Source: Athripsodes cinereus
Taxonomy: Eukaryota; Arthropoda; Insecta; Trichoptera; Leptoceridae
Assembly: GCA_947579605.1 (NCBI GenBank)
Contig: OX388327.1
Location: forward strand, 2,219,122-2,283,121
Length of the DNA: 64,000 nucleotides
Direction: 5' to 3'
The notes under the pieces were generated by a model. The model was given only the letters and a program-made list of their open reading frames with translations. It made no database searches and was not told where the DNA came from. Each line of letters starts with the position of its first letter. The stretch's first letter is position 1. A program made the position numbers and the translations under genes. This document shows, in pieces, positions 22,100 to 33,534 of the stretch.

Positions 22100-22577
22100 C
22101 TAAAGAAATATTAAAGTGGCATAAATGCAGTAGAAATGAGATCGTTGATAAGGATGTGTGGTAAAAGTCTGAGAGATCTTGTTTGTATCAGTTTTATACG
22201 AGAGGAATGTGGAATGAAAGTTGATGTTACAACAAAGATGAGTGTAAATAAGCTTCGATTGTTAGAGCATGTGGAAAGAATGAATGAGGACAGAATTACC
22301 AAGCAAATATATTTGGCACTGAGAGGAATGGTGCTCGGAGACGCCACCGTTTGAGGATCGAATGGCAAGGTCGTATTAACCAGATCCTACAGGACAGTCC
22401 GTCCGCAGGGGTTCCGTCGGCCCGGGCGTCCCTCTTTCACAATACACCGTTCCTATGGCAACGATATCAGAGCGCAAGGAATGTCGTGGAAAGAGGTGAC
22501 GCAATTGGCACAGAGACGCTCTGAATGGAGGAGGCTGGTTTCTGCCCCGTTAAGGGCGATGATGATGATGATGATTA
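22100..22577 (+). mobile_element. Chimeric RTE-like LINE tail (family A body, family C end)
   Basis: 22100-22388 is family A-like (EMRSLIRMCGKSLRDL, then RLLEHVERMNEDRITKQIYL). At 22389 it switches to family C (CCGTCCGCAGGGGTTCCGTC; reads RPGRPSFTIHRSYGNDI, then SWKEVTQLAQRRSEW), ending in (GAT)n. It could be an insertion or a template switch. Confidence 0.7.
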
Positions 22578-22747
22578 ACAATATGAAATACCCTGTATTT
22601 CAATATTGGCATTTTTGTATAAACAATGTTATAACTGATATTTTTTTCGCTTAATGGTAGAACTTGTAGCAAGTAAGTAATAACATTGTGTGTGTTATAC
22701 TTAGGAAATCAAGGTTGCACCTATCAAGCGCCTGTATTTAGTTTTAC

Positions 22748-22785
22748 TATATAAGGCTGTCGTTATCAACAAATCGATATCATTT
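22748..22785 (+). promoter_or_regulatory. CP2 core promoter
   Basis: TATATAAGG at 22748-22756 and initiator ATCATTTG with its A at 22782, 34 nt from the first T of the TATA box. GCAGTTTTCATACAAG follows. Nearly identical in spacing and sequence to the CP3 promoter. Confidence 0.8.
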
Positions 22786-22826
22786 GCAGTTTTCATACAA
22801 GAAAAGCAACGCAAACAATAATCAAA

Positions 22827-25800
22827 ATGAACTCTCTGGTAAGTTTTAATCGATTATTTTTAATTATAATTAATATTTAGTACAAACTTAAAGTCGACCA
22901 AGCCCCTCCTTCATTTCAAAAAGGGGTTTTAAAAATAATTAGTACAGATAACAAGTTGAACAAAACCCTCCTTTATTTCAAAATGAGGTTTAGAGTTCAC
23001 TCCTTTTCATTCTCATATTGTTTTACCTACATATTTTTATAACCTCCTGGTAGTTTCAACACACAGTACAAGTTTATTCTGGACCATTTTGTGGTGCTCG
23101 TTGCTTGGATAATCTTCATTCTTCCAATGGAATCATTCACTGTTTCAATGGATTTTAATCCTACATTAAGAAATATTAAATTTTGTCTTCTAACTCAATA
23201 TTTGCCTCCAAACCTCTTCCAATAATTTATCGTCCCTTTGAAGTATGGGGTGTGTGCGTTCATCAGAAGCTTTGGTTATTAAATGGAAAAAAGTGGTCGA
23301 TAGATTAAAAGTAGAGTTTCGGGCTTTCAATCGAGACATACTGGGTTCCAATCCACCCTCTACCAACCCACTTTACCTTCACGACACAAGCATATACTTT
23401 GTAGTATATTTTAATACCCAGAACGTTATTTACAAAGCGTGAAAAAACACCCTCGTTTTTGTAGAGTTGTGATATTTTTTAATATTGAATGAAAAAGATT
23501 TTGATTTAAATATTCTGTTTAATAAAATAAAGTGTCTTTTTTCAAACATGTGCATAATACATATAACTTATATCTGAAATCAAGTGGTTTGTTAGTATTA
23601 CTAATTACTAATTTTGATTAATTAGAGTTATTACTATACTATACTATACTATACTATACCATCACGGCATATCCCACAAGTGGGGTAGCCAGCAGATCAG
23701 CTGTATGTAAGAAACATACAAACTGTCCTCTTCGTGCCAGTATAAAATCAAGACATTCAGGATGGGTGGCAAACCTCAACGCTGAATTTAAGATGTAAAA
23801 TGTCTATTTTTTTCGAACACCTGCCTTTTACAGGACACTCGAAAACTTACGCAGAAGAGTGGGAGACCAATTCTTTACCGGGTGCTCCACTATTAGAGTT
23901 ATTCAAGTGGTAATTTGTAAAAGAATTTGTCTTTGAATCCAAAAGTTACATCCTATGTAATAATAACATATTTTAGATTATAACAGCGCATTTTCGTATT
24001 TCTTCTTCTATCGTATTAGATCCCTTCAATGTACGCAACTTTCTTGGATAGGCCTTCTTGTCCTGTGCTATTTTCAAAAGTTCTTTCGCTCTCTGGAGTC
24101 GTGTCAACTCCCTTATATTTCCCAGTCAGGACACTCGTCTTCTTCCCACATTACACCTGTCTTCTATATTACATTATAACTTTAGATTTAACTATTTCAA
24201 ATGCAGATATTGTACTACATATTGTTTGTCCCGTAGAGTTCTGGTTAAAAACATAGCCCTCCCAAGCTTCCTTAAGCTTTTTAGTCTCCTCCTGTGAGAA
24301 GCAGATATTCAAATTGGTATTGATAAAGTAGCCACCCATCCTAAATAATTCCGGGCCGCACAAAAATATACTCCAAATATGAAACATTTAATAATATAAC
24401 TTCACCTTAAAATCTACCCACCCCCGTCGCCAAATTTTCAAAATGGTAAAGGAATTGTGTGTATCGTCGCGTTAGTACCCATAATACAAGATTCATCTTA
24501 GTTTGGGACTAGCTCGATCTGTGTGAATTGTCTAAAAAAAAAAAATTGAAATGCTTCAAAACTCCTCAGTTTTCTTTAAGAATATTTTCTTGAAATACCT
24601 CTTTCCAAAAAGAAACGGGTACTTGTACTGACTGTTATTAAAAAGAGGTGTCGAATGTTTGAAAGTGTTTTTTTATAATCATCTGTCTTTTACAGAACAC
24701 TCGAAACTATGTTACTAATTTCATGTTATGAAATGGATTAAATTTACACACATATCAAACTATTTAAACAAACACAAATGTTTAATTAATGTAAATTCTA
24801 GTGAATCATTCAACCATTTTATTACCTGATCAATTATTGCTGGATTTACCAGATTATTCAATTACCTACTGTTTTACAAATATTGTTTTTAATATGTTAT
24901 AACACTACCAACTGTTGTTTCCTTTGCGTTTTAATGTTCCATTTAATGTTACATGATTTCGAATATTTTGTTCATTTACTTGTACTTATTTTCAATATTA
25001 AATATACTCCAAGGAGTCTACTATAAAGAAAAGGTATCCCACTTTTTTCTGTAAGTTTTTGAGTGTCCAACTGTAATAGGTGTTCGTAAAAACTCACGTA
25101 TAAAACAGTGAACAATGCAGTAATAATTTATTACGAAATAAAGAAATTTTAAATCTAAGATTCAATGATGAGATTTGCCACCTATCCTGAAAGTCTTGAC
25201 TTTTTGTTGGCACGGAGAGAATGGTTTGCATATTAATTATGTCCAACTCGTCTGCTAGCTGCTATACTTGTGGTAAACAATGCCGTGATGGTAAAGTAGA
25301 AGTAAATAATATTTTTAAATTGTATGTTAATTTTTTAATATTTTTTATTCGCAGTTCGTCGCCACTTTCCTCTGCTTGGCAGCTTTCTCCTCTGCCCACT
25401 ACGTGCCATTGGCTTATGGCCACCATGATGTCCACCATCACGGAGGTGCTCCATTGGGACATGACGGAAACGTCATCGACACTGCCGCTGTTGTTCACGC
25501 CAAGGCTGCCCACCATGCCGCTTACCATAACGCCGCTCACGGTGCCCGTGGATCAGTCTACGACAATATCCACGACCATCACGGTTATGCTCACGGATAT
25601 GCCCATCACGGATTAGCCCACGTTGCCCCACTCGCCCATCACGGTGTTGCTCATCTTGGATACGCTCATGTTGCTCCATTGGCTCACTACGGATATGCCC
25701 ATCATGGTGCCCCAATCGGTCATCACGGACAAGTTGTTGACACCCCTGAGGTAGCTCACGCTAAGGCTGCTCACTTTGCCGCTCACGCTCACGCCGCTCA

Positions 25801-25843
25801 CGGTGTCCACCATTACGATCATCATCATGGCCATCATTATTGA
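22827..25843 (+). CDS. Cuticular protein, 18-residue-motif type, His-rich (CP2)
   Basis: Exon 1 is 22827-22838 (MNSL, then gtaagt); exon 2 is 25355-25843 after ttcgcag, phase 0. The product has 166 residues. The signal peptide is MNSLFVATFLCLAAFSSA. Two motif regions are present: a divergent one (GAPLGHDGNVIDTAAVVHAK) near the N-terminus and a canonical one (GAPIGHHGQVVDTPEVAHAK) near the C-terminus, with GYAHVAPLAHxG repeats between. I count about 40 His, roughly a quarter of the protein, ending HHYDHHHGHHY. The class is known as secreted exoskeleton structural protein. His side chains can take part in quinone cross-linking or metal binding, which is inference here. The 2.5-kb intron has taken several transposons. 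AATAAA at 25857 is only 14 nt past the stop. Confidence 0.92.
23633..23891 (-). mobile_element. S1 element, complete reference copy with 12-bp TSD
   Basis: In sense (minus) orientation: GTGGAGCACCCGGTAAAGAA, GGTCTCCCACTCTTC, TTTCGAGTGTCCTGTAAAAG, then the CACCCATCCTGAATGTCTTG block, CTGGCTACCCCACTTGTGGG, ATATGCCGTGATGGTATAG and a (TATAG)n tail. The perfect 12-bp duplication ATTAGAGTTATT (23621-23632 and 23892-23903) and the microsatellite tail show insertion by reverse transcription. No tRNA, 7SL or 5S head is seen. Confidence 0.85.
24412..24600 (+). repeat. C-tract repeat interrupted by a SINE-2 3' end
   Basis: 'CCCCCGTCGCCAAATTTTCA' through 'AAACTCCTCAGTTTTC' matches the doubled unit inside the hAT element at 38512-39014. 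24472-24545 is a SINE-2 tail (GGGACTAGCTCGATCTGTGT then A-run) flanked by AATTG on both sides. Confidence 0.65.
25028..25298 (+). mobile_element. S1 element in the CP2 intron
   Basis: Worn full-length copy (TTTTGAGTGTCCAACTGTAA, then 'GATTTGCCACCTATCCTGAA', then 'AATGCCGTGATGGTAAAG'), with about 50 bp of extra sequence in the middle. It ends about 56 bp before exon 2. Confidence 0.7.
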
Positions 25844-26559
25844 ATTACTTCTGCTAAATAAATCAACTCCTCTCCCCATCGCATTGTATAGACCTCATTG
25901 TTCTTATCAACATTGATTTTTATTGTGTTCAACTTGTATCATAATGTAGTAAAAGTTTTTTTTTATTATTATTTGTTTGTATATAGCAATGAAAATATTT
26001 ACATAATTATATTTATTGTCATTTGAGAAAATATTAGATCAAAAAGCATGACGATCATTAAATCGATCAAAATATAATATAAACATTTTTTTTATTTAAT
26101 CCATCTTTCTTCCTTTTAGCCATGGAGCACCAGATAAAGAATTGATCTCCTAATCAATTCAGCAAGTTTATTTATTAATTTTAGTTTTTTATTATTTTTT
26201 TTATTTACATAAATCCATGGCAAGCCTTTTACATGTTATATTATGCATAAAACAAAATATCAAAATTCTCATTCGCAACACAGTTAGAGAAAGACAAGTG
26301 AACGACAATTTACGAAGAATAAAATAGAATTGGGAATCAAATCATAGCATTTATAAAATAAGTCAAATCAAATAGGTACATAAATAATAATTAGAAATAA
26401 TGCAACTCCTCAACGCACGAGTCAAACTTTTTTCGAGGTTGAATAAAATAATTTATTATTTGTGTAAGATCTTAAAGAATTTAAATAAATAAAAAAGAAA
26501 AATTGTAAAATGACTAAAAAAATTAATCAAATAAAATCATGTCATTCACTGTTAAATCA

Positions 26560-27004
26560 TCATCTCGCCCTCAACGCTCTTCTCGGGAGCACAGGGCAGA
26601 AACCAGCCTTCTCCATTCAGAGCGTCTCTGCGCCAATTGCGTCACCTCTTTCCACGACATTCCCTGCGCTCTGATATCGTTGTCATAGGAACGGTGTATT
26701 GTGAAAGAGGGACGCCCGGGCCGACGGAACCCCTGCGGACGGAAGAACAGTGCTCTTTTTGGCCAACTATCATTGGGCATTCTCAAAACATGTCCCAGCC
26801 AGGACCATCGTCTCTCCTGTATTACGGAGATTACAGGTCTCTGCTGGGTGCGCCGGCGCACAACATCATTTGTGACATGTTCATACCATTTGACATCCGA
26901 AATCCTTCTAAGACACTTGTTTTCAAAGCCAAGTATCTGCCGCTCCTGAGCCTTGGTTAAGTGCCAAGACTCACATCCATATAGAAGGATGGGGATGATG
27001 CACG
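26560..27004 (-). mobile_element. RTE-like LINE C-terminus, family C, 13-bp TSD
   Basis: Minus-strand frame: RRRTQQRPVISVIQERRW, SWLGHVLRMPNDSWPKRAL, FRRPGRPSFTIHRSYDNDI, SWKEVTQLAQRRSEWRRLV, SALCSREER. It carries a GATGAT tail. CACTGTTAAATCA flanks both ends (26547-26559, 27005-27017). 5'-truncated just upstream of the tail domain. Confidence 0.85.
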
Positions 27005-27299
27005 CACTGTTAAATCAGTTGTCTAATAATAATAATAACTAGACAATTTATAGTGCGCCGTTTTGTGGAATATATTTATTCACTTCAAGGGCACATCCTA
27101 AAATATTGTGTTTATACCCGTGATTCAAGCCTAATACATATAATACATATATTTATAAGCATAATTATTATAAAATTCAACATGTATGGTTGTTGAATTT
27201 TGAGCGGAGTGTTGGTGTTTGTGTGTATTTGTTTTTCGATTATTGTTGCAAGTTCGGGAGTATTGATTGATTGATGTTTACGCATACTATGATACTGCT

Positions 27300-27620
27300 T
27301 GGTTATACATACTACTATTATGTGATTTATTTTGTTTTATTTTACTGTACCTACCTATTTATTTGTGATACCTAATTGAAATGTTTTAAATGATTAATAT
27401 TTTTATTTTTGATTTGTTATGTTATTGTGTATACTTACACTTGCTCACACCAATTTTACTGTTTTTTTATTTGATAGGGTTTTTTTTTTATTTTGTTACC
27501 ATCTTTTCGATAATATTTATGTCTAAACTAATTTGTATAGTTAAGAAAAGTTTATTATTGTTATGTTTTGTATTGTGCCAACCTTACTTTTAAAAGGCCT
27601 GTTGGCCGTTGATGTATCAA

Positions 27621-27651
<31 letters not shown>

Positions 27652-27652
27652 C
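27300..27652 (+). mobile_element. LINE 3' UTR with (AATA)n tail
   Basis: T-rich sequence ending 'AAAAGGCCTGTTGGCCGTTG', 'ATGTATCAATAAATAAATAA'. A long tail of this form is typical of CR1/RTE-type 3' ends in this window. No coding sequence. Confidence 0.5.
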
Positions 27653-28312
27653 AATAAATTGTACTATTTATATCATTTATATGATATGCCAAACAAGTGT
27701 GTTTTCAATCTGAACAGAGCAAGAGACTGTGTCTTACGCACTTTATTTATTTATTTATTTATTAATTCTTTACTGTACATTGATTAAAAACAATTACATA
27801 AAAGGTATACATTCTTACTGCCTACCTAAGACCTAGAGGCAAACAAATCCAGAACTTGGGACCGGTATAGTAATGAGTATAATCTCTACGAACAGTTTTA
27901 AAAACCTATAACCAATCTACAATCAATCGATGCTTTATAGCATTATATGGACTATATTTGGTTCAGTTTATAATGTTTGCTTATATAGAAAAATATGCAT
28001 GTAAGGTAAACATATGATAGATCTACTTCAAACAAATCTATTTTAATAATATTCAAACATAAACCTGAAAATAAAGAACTTTTGTTGTATAATTTTAATT
28101 CAACAATATTGTAAACGATATATGTAGAAATATTTCATACTAGAGTCGTTTTATATGGCTTCGTCTAAGAAATACATAAATGTCAAATTGACAAATCAAC
28201 ACTTGTAGAAAGCATACGTATTTTCCTAAGACAAGGAAAATTATATTAAAATTATATTATAACTGGCAACAACATGATTCAAATACTTTTGACAGCTTAT
28301 GTATAATGATAT

Positions 28313-28478
28313 TCATTCATTCATTCATCGCCCTCAACGCTCCTCTCGGGAGCACAGGGCAGACACCAGCCTCCTCCATTCAGAGCGTCTCTGCGCCAAT
28401 TGCGTCACCTCTTTTCACGACATTCCCTGCGCTCTGATATCGTTGCCATAGGAACGGTGTATTGTGAAAGAGGGATGA
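28313..28478 (-). mobile_element. RTE-like LINE family C, short 3' fragment with 8-bp TSD
   Basis: Only the last ~45 codons (SWKEVTQLAQRRSEWRRLV region) and a (ATGA)n tail. AATGATAT occurs at 28305-28312 and 28479-28486. A very short but clean 5' truncation. Confidence 0.75.
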
Positions 28479-28629
28479 AATGATATAATCGTACAATCCG
28501 TTATGCGTGTATGGTACCCCTATACTGGTGTTAACTGATATCACGCACCATGTGCATTGTTTTAAAATACATATATATTTAATATACATATATAAGTAAG
28601 TATTTGTAAATAAATAAAATAAATAAATT

Positions 28630-29089
28630 ATGATCGGGGTGTTTCTCGCATTGTGCTCGGTGAGTGTGTAATGTTTTTTTTTGTTTTTTTTTAATGCTTT
28701 TTATATTGTTAACATGTATCGGCGAAAAGGCTTTCTAGCTGTCATGCCAATATATGGTTATTATAGCTATAAATAAATAAACAGTTAATTTCAATATAAA
28801 ATTGCTAACACTTGTATTGTTTTAACAGCCGTCACGCGCTTGCATCACTCCTGAATATATACTCATTTTTACCGTTCTTATTGGTCCTTGGTCTTTGTAT
28901 GTGTTCTTACAGAACAAATTCGCGCAGTTTGTATGCATTATTAATGTGTACCATATCCTTATTTTAATCAAATTTGTGTTAGAATTTATAATCTGCTGTA
29001 TCGACAACTTTATAAACTGTATAATTATATTCCGTGTTACACTCACCGCTTCTATTGCCCAAAAATGTGTTAAACCCGATCGTTTCTAA
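28630..29089 (+). CDS. Possible small two-exon gene, unknown product
   Basis: If spliced 28630-28659 (MIGVFLALCS, then gtgagt) to 28829-29089 (after ttttaacag), it gives a phase-0 96-residue protein. It has a signal-like start and two hydrophobic stretches (ILIFTVLIGPWSLYVFL; ILILIKFVLEFIICCI), ending KCVKPDRF. Against it: the putative intron contains LINE-tail-like sequence, the region is AT-rich, the start sits directly after an (AATA)n tract, and no domain is recognised. Kept only because both splice sites and frame agree. Confidence 0.2.
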
Positions 29090-29214
29090 GCATTACTGTC
29101 TTGTTTATACATAGCGGGTGAAAGTGACAACAAAACTACTGAATGCGGGTGCCGTCGATGAATATTTTGAATGAATATGTATATCTATGTATATTTGAGT
29201 GATATAAACAATGA

Positions 29215-29350
29215 AATTAACATTCAGGAGCAAACTGAACACATCGCTCTTCCAACAGAGCTTCCCACGCCGTTGAGATGGATAATTTAGTTCATTAAAC
29301 AGCACCGAAGAAATCATCATCATTCTCATTAATTATTGTAACATAAATAA
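29215..29350 (+). mobile_element. CR1-like LINE 3' end
   Basis: Reads TFRSKLNTSLFQQSFPRR and a stop, then 'TTCATTAAACAGCACCGAAG' and an ATAAATAAAAC end. The 'TFKSxLKTxLF' ending and the 'TTAAACAGCACC' block repeat at 30220-30300. Confidence 0.55.
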
Positions 29351-29544
29351 AACATTTCTAGCCTAAAGCCTTCCCTGTTGATGAGACCTATAGAATGAAT
29401 TATTTTTTCTCCTTCATTCTTATTAACGGATTCTATCAAGGATAGCGAGTTCGTTTAAAAGTACATGCTTTCCACATGGATCGTCTGCAACGTGTTTTTG
29501 TTTTTAATTTTCTGTTATTATTTTTTGATTTTTTCTGTTATTAC

Positions 29545-29740
29545 TGGGGTTGTAGAAGGGAGGAGGGAAAGGGGCGCAAAGTGCCAATAAGATGGAGCGA
29601 CCAAATTAAGGAGGCCACACAGAGATCACTACACGGGGCCTTGCACATGGCGGAGGATCGCTCAACATGGAGACAGATGGTCTCCAGAACGAAGCATGAT
29701 GGTCACGATCCTTAGGATTGAGGGACCGACGGAGATGATG
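29545..29740 (+). mobile_element. RTE-like LINE C-terminus, another lineage
   Basis: Frame: CRREEGKGRKVPIRWSDQIK, then HMAEDRSTWRQMVSRTKHDG, ending (GATGATG). The RWSDQI and AEDRxxWR signatures are RTE-type. Confidence 0.7.
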
Positions 29741-30014
29741 ATTTTTTGATTGTTTTTCTTTCAAGTATAATTTTTTATTGTAGATTAAAGGATGTTTTGG
29801 CTGCATATTTTAGTGATAAATAAAAAGAACATATTTACAAACGTACAAAAATATTTATACGTGGATTATCATATTGTGTAGATACTATGTACAGGATGGT
29901 CTCTGTACGTATGTGAACAAAGTTATTGTTATTGTACATATCGTTAAGCATACATAAATATTTAAATTTTGCAATTTTTGATTGACAGGGTATTTGTGTA
30001 TGATTTTGCATAAC

Positions 30015-30300
30015 ACGATATTTGGACCTACCAGCTACCAGTGAAAGGATCCAATACAAACTGTGCCTTGTGGTCTACAAGTTCTTAAATAATATGGCAC
30101 CTCACCTATGTCACTTTCAGAGCTTGTTCTCTCTCACCTGCAAGTAGACCTCTATGCTAAGCAAAGACATCCACTAAGAGCCAACAATACCTGTTTCAAC
30201 GACAGGGCTTTTAGTGAGCAATTGAAGACATCACTCTTCTCACACAGTTTCTTGTGTCCATGAGATGGATGCTCCATTAAACAGCACCCAATAAATCATC
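30015..30300 (+). mobile_element. CR1-like LINE RT C-terminus, worn
   Basis: DLPATSERIQYKLCLVVYKF then LNNMAPHL, matching the 'LPVxxRIxYKLCLLVYKxLxxxAPxYL' region of CR1/L2-type elements. Frameshifts occur afterwards. The 3' end is shared with 29215-29350. Confidence 0.65.
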
Positions 30301-30465
30301 CGACATATATACATTTAAATTCTACATAAGATAAAATAATAATGTTTTAAATATTGACAGAGAAGCTTTCTCAAGAGTGATCGTCAATGTCGGGGGGAAC
30401 TGATGCGGCACTGATGGTAAAAGATGAAAAATATTGACACCTGTATATTAAAACCAATTAAACAT

Positions 30466-31135
30466 ACATACATACATACATACATACCATCACGCCGCTT
30501 CCCTCGCGGGGTAGGCAGAAAGGATCGATCGCCACTTCCTTCTATCCTTGCATACATCTTTCGCTTCCGTCACTGTCATACAATTCCTCATGCATGCTCT
30601 TCTGTTCAATGTGCTCAACACGTGACCGTCCTGTAGGATTTGATTTAAATGATCTTGTCATTTAATCCTCGGACGTCCGCGTCTCCGAGCATCATTCCTC
30701 TCAGCCAAATATATCTTCTTAGTCATTCTGTCCTCATTCATTCTTTCCACGTGCCCAAACCATCTTGAATTATTTACATTCATCCTTGTTATTACACCAA
30801 CTTTCATTCCACATTCCTTTCGTATATCACTGTTACGCACACGATCTCTCAGACTTTTACCACACATCCTTCTCAACGATCTCATTTCAACTGCATTTAT
30901 GCCATTTTCATCCTTCTTTAACCATGTCCACGTCTCACTTGCATACATAAGTGTTGGCACTAAGATATCAGAGTGCACCAACCTTTTAGCTGTGGTGGAT
31001 ATGTTTCTATTTGCAATTATTGGTCGGATTGCATCATTTACCTTATTGCCAGCAACTTTTTCCTTTCAATATCGCTTTCACATTTCCCATCTCTCGTGAA
31101 CAAACTACCTATGTAAGTAAACACATTCGTCAACC
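30466..31135 (-). mobile_element. RTE-like LINE C-terminus, family A
   Basis: Minus-strand frame of the RT thumb and tail: HSDILVPTLMYASETWTWL, NAVEMRSLRRMCGKSLRDR, NDARRRGRPRIK, then a stop and the CMRNCMTVTEAKDVCKDRR tail, ending AAGCGGCGTGATGG(TATG)n. A frame break near 31020 separates it from GSLFTRDGK upstream. The best copy is 46889-47712. Confidence 0.8.
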
Positions 31136-31622
31136 AATTAAAGTATGTAAACAATATGTAAGAAATGTTTCTATGAATCAAGAAATTTGAGTGAATCTGT
31201 AACCATCTCGGCTCTTCTCCTTCCTATTGCCTGATAGCCGTTTCCACGTTTTTCTGAATGTATATTTTTAGATCCTCCAAAAATGGACAAATTTTCCAGC
31301 GAGAGATTGATCCAATCTTGACCAAAATAAATAAAAAAAAACTTTACAGGAATATCGGATGCATAGGAGAGCTGATTCAAGTGGTATTGCAAAGATATCA
31401 AGCAAGAATTCTGTAATATGGAGAGCCAATTTTTATGTTCAGTACAGAGTACAAAAATTAGAAAACTACAATAGGCAGGGAATAATGTATTTGCATAAAC
31501 AATATGCTAAATAATTCATTTTTAAATTATGGAATTGATTATATAACTACCTATATACTATCGGGTATATTATATGTTAGGAAAATAGGTCGCTTCTGAA
31601 GAGTACCTAGGTATATTTTAAC

Positions 31623-31660
31623 TATATAAAGCTGATATTTTCAATAATTCCATATCATTT
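31623..31660 (+). promoter_or_regulatory. CP3 core promoter
   Basis: TATATAAAG at 31623-31631 and initiator ATCATTTG with A at 31657, 34 nt downstream, exactly as in CP2; GTTTTCATTCAAGAA follows. It is conserved although the gene is damaged downstream. Confidence 0.8.
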
Positions 31661-31701
31661 GGTGTTTTCATTCAAGAATAGCAACTGAAATAATAATAAA
31701 A

Positions 31702-33464
31702 ATGAACTCTTTGGTAAGTTTTTTTTATTTTTTATTAATTAATTACATACTTATTGTTTACTTTGATATTAAAATAAAAAAAAAACAAACAAATTGTTTG
31801 ATTTATATCAAAAAAGGTTCATGATTATCTAACTATGGCATCTTCCACAAGCAGCCAGTACAGTAACTTACTGCTTGTTTACTGTGTCGGTGTTTAGGTA
31901 GTAGAATTCCATAATGAAATTAATAAAACATATAATGTTCTTTATTGGTTGCGTCCAGACAGCTGGATGAAAACGTCAATCAAGCATCAATCTTCAATCA
32001 TTCGTTGACGATTCGGAGCATTACCCGATGAAATATTCGAATGAATGCCTCCTTTACCCGCCTATATACCCGTACATGGACGGGTAACGAAGGCATTCAT
32101 TGGAATACTTATTAAAAACAATTAAGAATGATTTCTCAAACAAATGTTAAAAATAAATTAATTAAATTCTTGTGAACGCACAATAGCGCGTCAGATTTGT
32201 TTATGATTTAAATAATCGATACCTAGTTATTCATTCATATAGAAAGAAAAAACAAAAAATAGGGAAAATTTCTCACAGTGAATGGAACTACCATCGAAAA
32301 TATTTCGAATGGTATCGGTTTCATTCGTAATACATACATACATACATACCATCACGCCGCTTCCCTCGCGGGGTAGGCAGAAAGGATCGAGCGCCACTTC
32401 CTTCTATCCTTGCACACATCTTTCGCTTCCGTCACTGTCATACAATTCCTCATGCATGCTCTCCTGTTCAACGTGCTCATCACGTGACCGTCCTGTAGGA
32501 TTTGATTTAAATGATCTTGCCATTTAATCCTCGGACGTCCACGTCTCCGAGCACCATTCCTCACAGACAAATATATCTTCTTAGTCATTCATTCGTAATT
32601 CCGTATGATAATTGAGGATTAAAGGTTCGTTCCTACTTTTTACATTCGCCGATTCTGGATGAGCAGAGTGATAAATGTGAATGCCCATTGGGGCTAATGA
32701 ACTACCGCGCCCGGATTATTCAGAGAGGTAGGCTAATGGAATAAATCCAGACGAGGCCTTAATCTATTTATTACCTTAGATGTTTTTTATTGGTGTTATC
32801 TAGTAAAACCGATGGAAATAAATCTTTAACACAAAAAGGAAGGTACAAAAAAATCAACACAAATTCTACATTTCAACTTGCCCAATCACCTGTCATTCGT
32901 CCTTCGTCCAACGTTCGTGTAATCTCTCTGTTTCTTTTTTTTCAATTTCCATTGTTTTGTCTCGCTTTTGATACCTCACTGCTTTGTATTCTTTTTATGT
33001 TGTTCTTTTTTTCCTGTATAATTATGATTAACCCAAGTGTCCCGTAAGGGGCATATGGGGAATATTTGCAATAAACCACCAATAAATTATGGATCATGTA
33101 TTTGCTTATTCTCTGTTCGCAGCTCTTCGCCGTTTTCTTCTGCTTGGCAGCCCTCTCTTCTGCCCACTATATACCATTGGATCATCATGTGCCCCATCAC
33201 GCCCCATTGGTACATCACACAATCGCTCACGTTCCTTCATACATCCTTCACGGTCATCCGCATCACGAATATGCTCATCTCATCCATCACGGCCATCCTC
33301 ATCACGAATATGGTCATCTCATCCATCACGGCCTTCCACATCACGGAATACATCATCTAGCTCCACTCGTACATCATGCTCACCATCATCATGGACTTAC
33401 TCACGTTTCCCCACTCATCCATCATGGATATCCCCACTTTTCTCCACTTGTTCACCATGGATAA
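31702..33464 (+). CDS. His-rich cuticular-type protein lacking the 18-residue motif (CP3)
   Basis: Exon 1 is 31702-31713 (MNSL, then gtaagt); exon 2 is 33123-33464 after ttcgcag, phase 0, 117 residues. The signal peptide MNSLLFAVFFCLAALSSA is almost that of CP2. The mature part is about one-third His (I count 37), built of repeats such as HGHPHHEYAHLIHHG and SPLVHHG, and stops at TAA 33462-33464 before any DTPEVAHAK motif. A decayed copy of that motif lies 70 bp further on in another frame. So this is either a truncated paralogue or a gene that has become a plain His-rich secreted protein. Promoter, signal peptide and splice sites are all intact, so expression is plausible. The 1.4-kb intron contains a LINE fragment. 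Confidence 0.75.
32332..32587 (-). mobile_element. RTE-like LINE family A 3' fragment in the CP3 intron, 12-bp TSD
   Basis: Minus-strand frame TKKIYLSVRNGARRRGRPRI, then WQDHLNQILQDGHV, then RKWRSILSAYPAREAA, and a (TATG)n tail. TTCATTCGTAAT is perfectly duplicated at 32320-32331 and 32588-32599. Confidence 0.85.
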
Positions 33465-33534
33465 TTTTACGTTGTACCACTCGTCCATTTCGGAGTCGAT
33501 ACATCAACTATTCACCATGAATTGATTGATTATT

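Noticed and set aside
25221..25879. Several frames overlapping CP2 (Thr-rich plus strand, His/Arg-rich minus strand)
   Set aside because: Shadows of CP2; none has a signal peptide or splice context.
28589..28596. TATATAAG as a fifth cuticle-type promoter
   Set aside because: It sits in a TA-rich tract and lacks the initiator and GCAGTTTTC block at the right distance.
33037..33520. Ser/Arg-rich frames overlapping CP3 in the other two plus frames
   Set aside because: Only the frame following ttcgcag with the signal peptide continuation fits the family.
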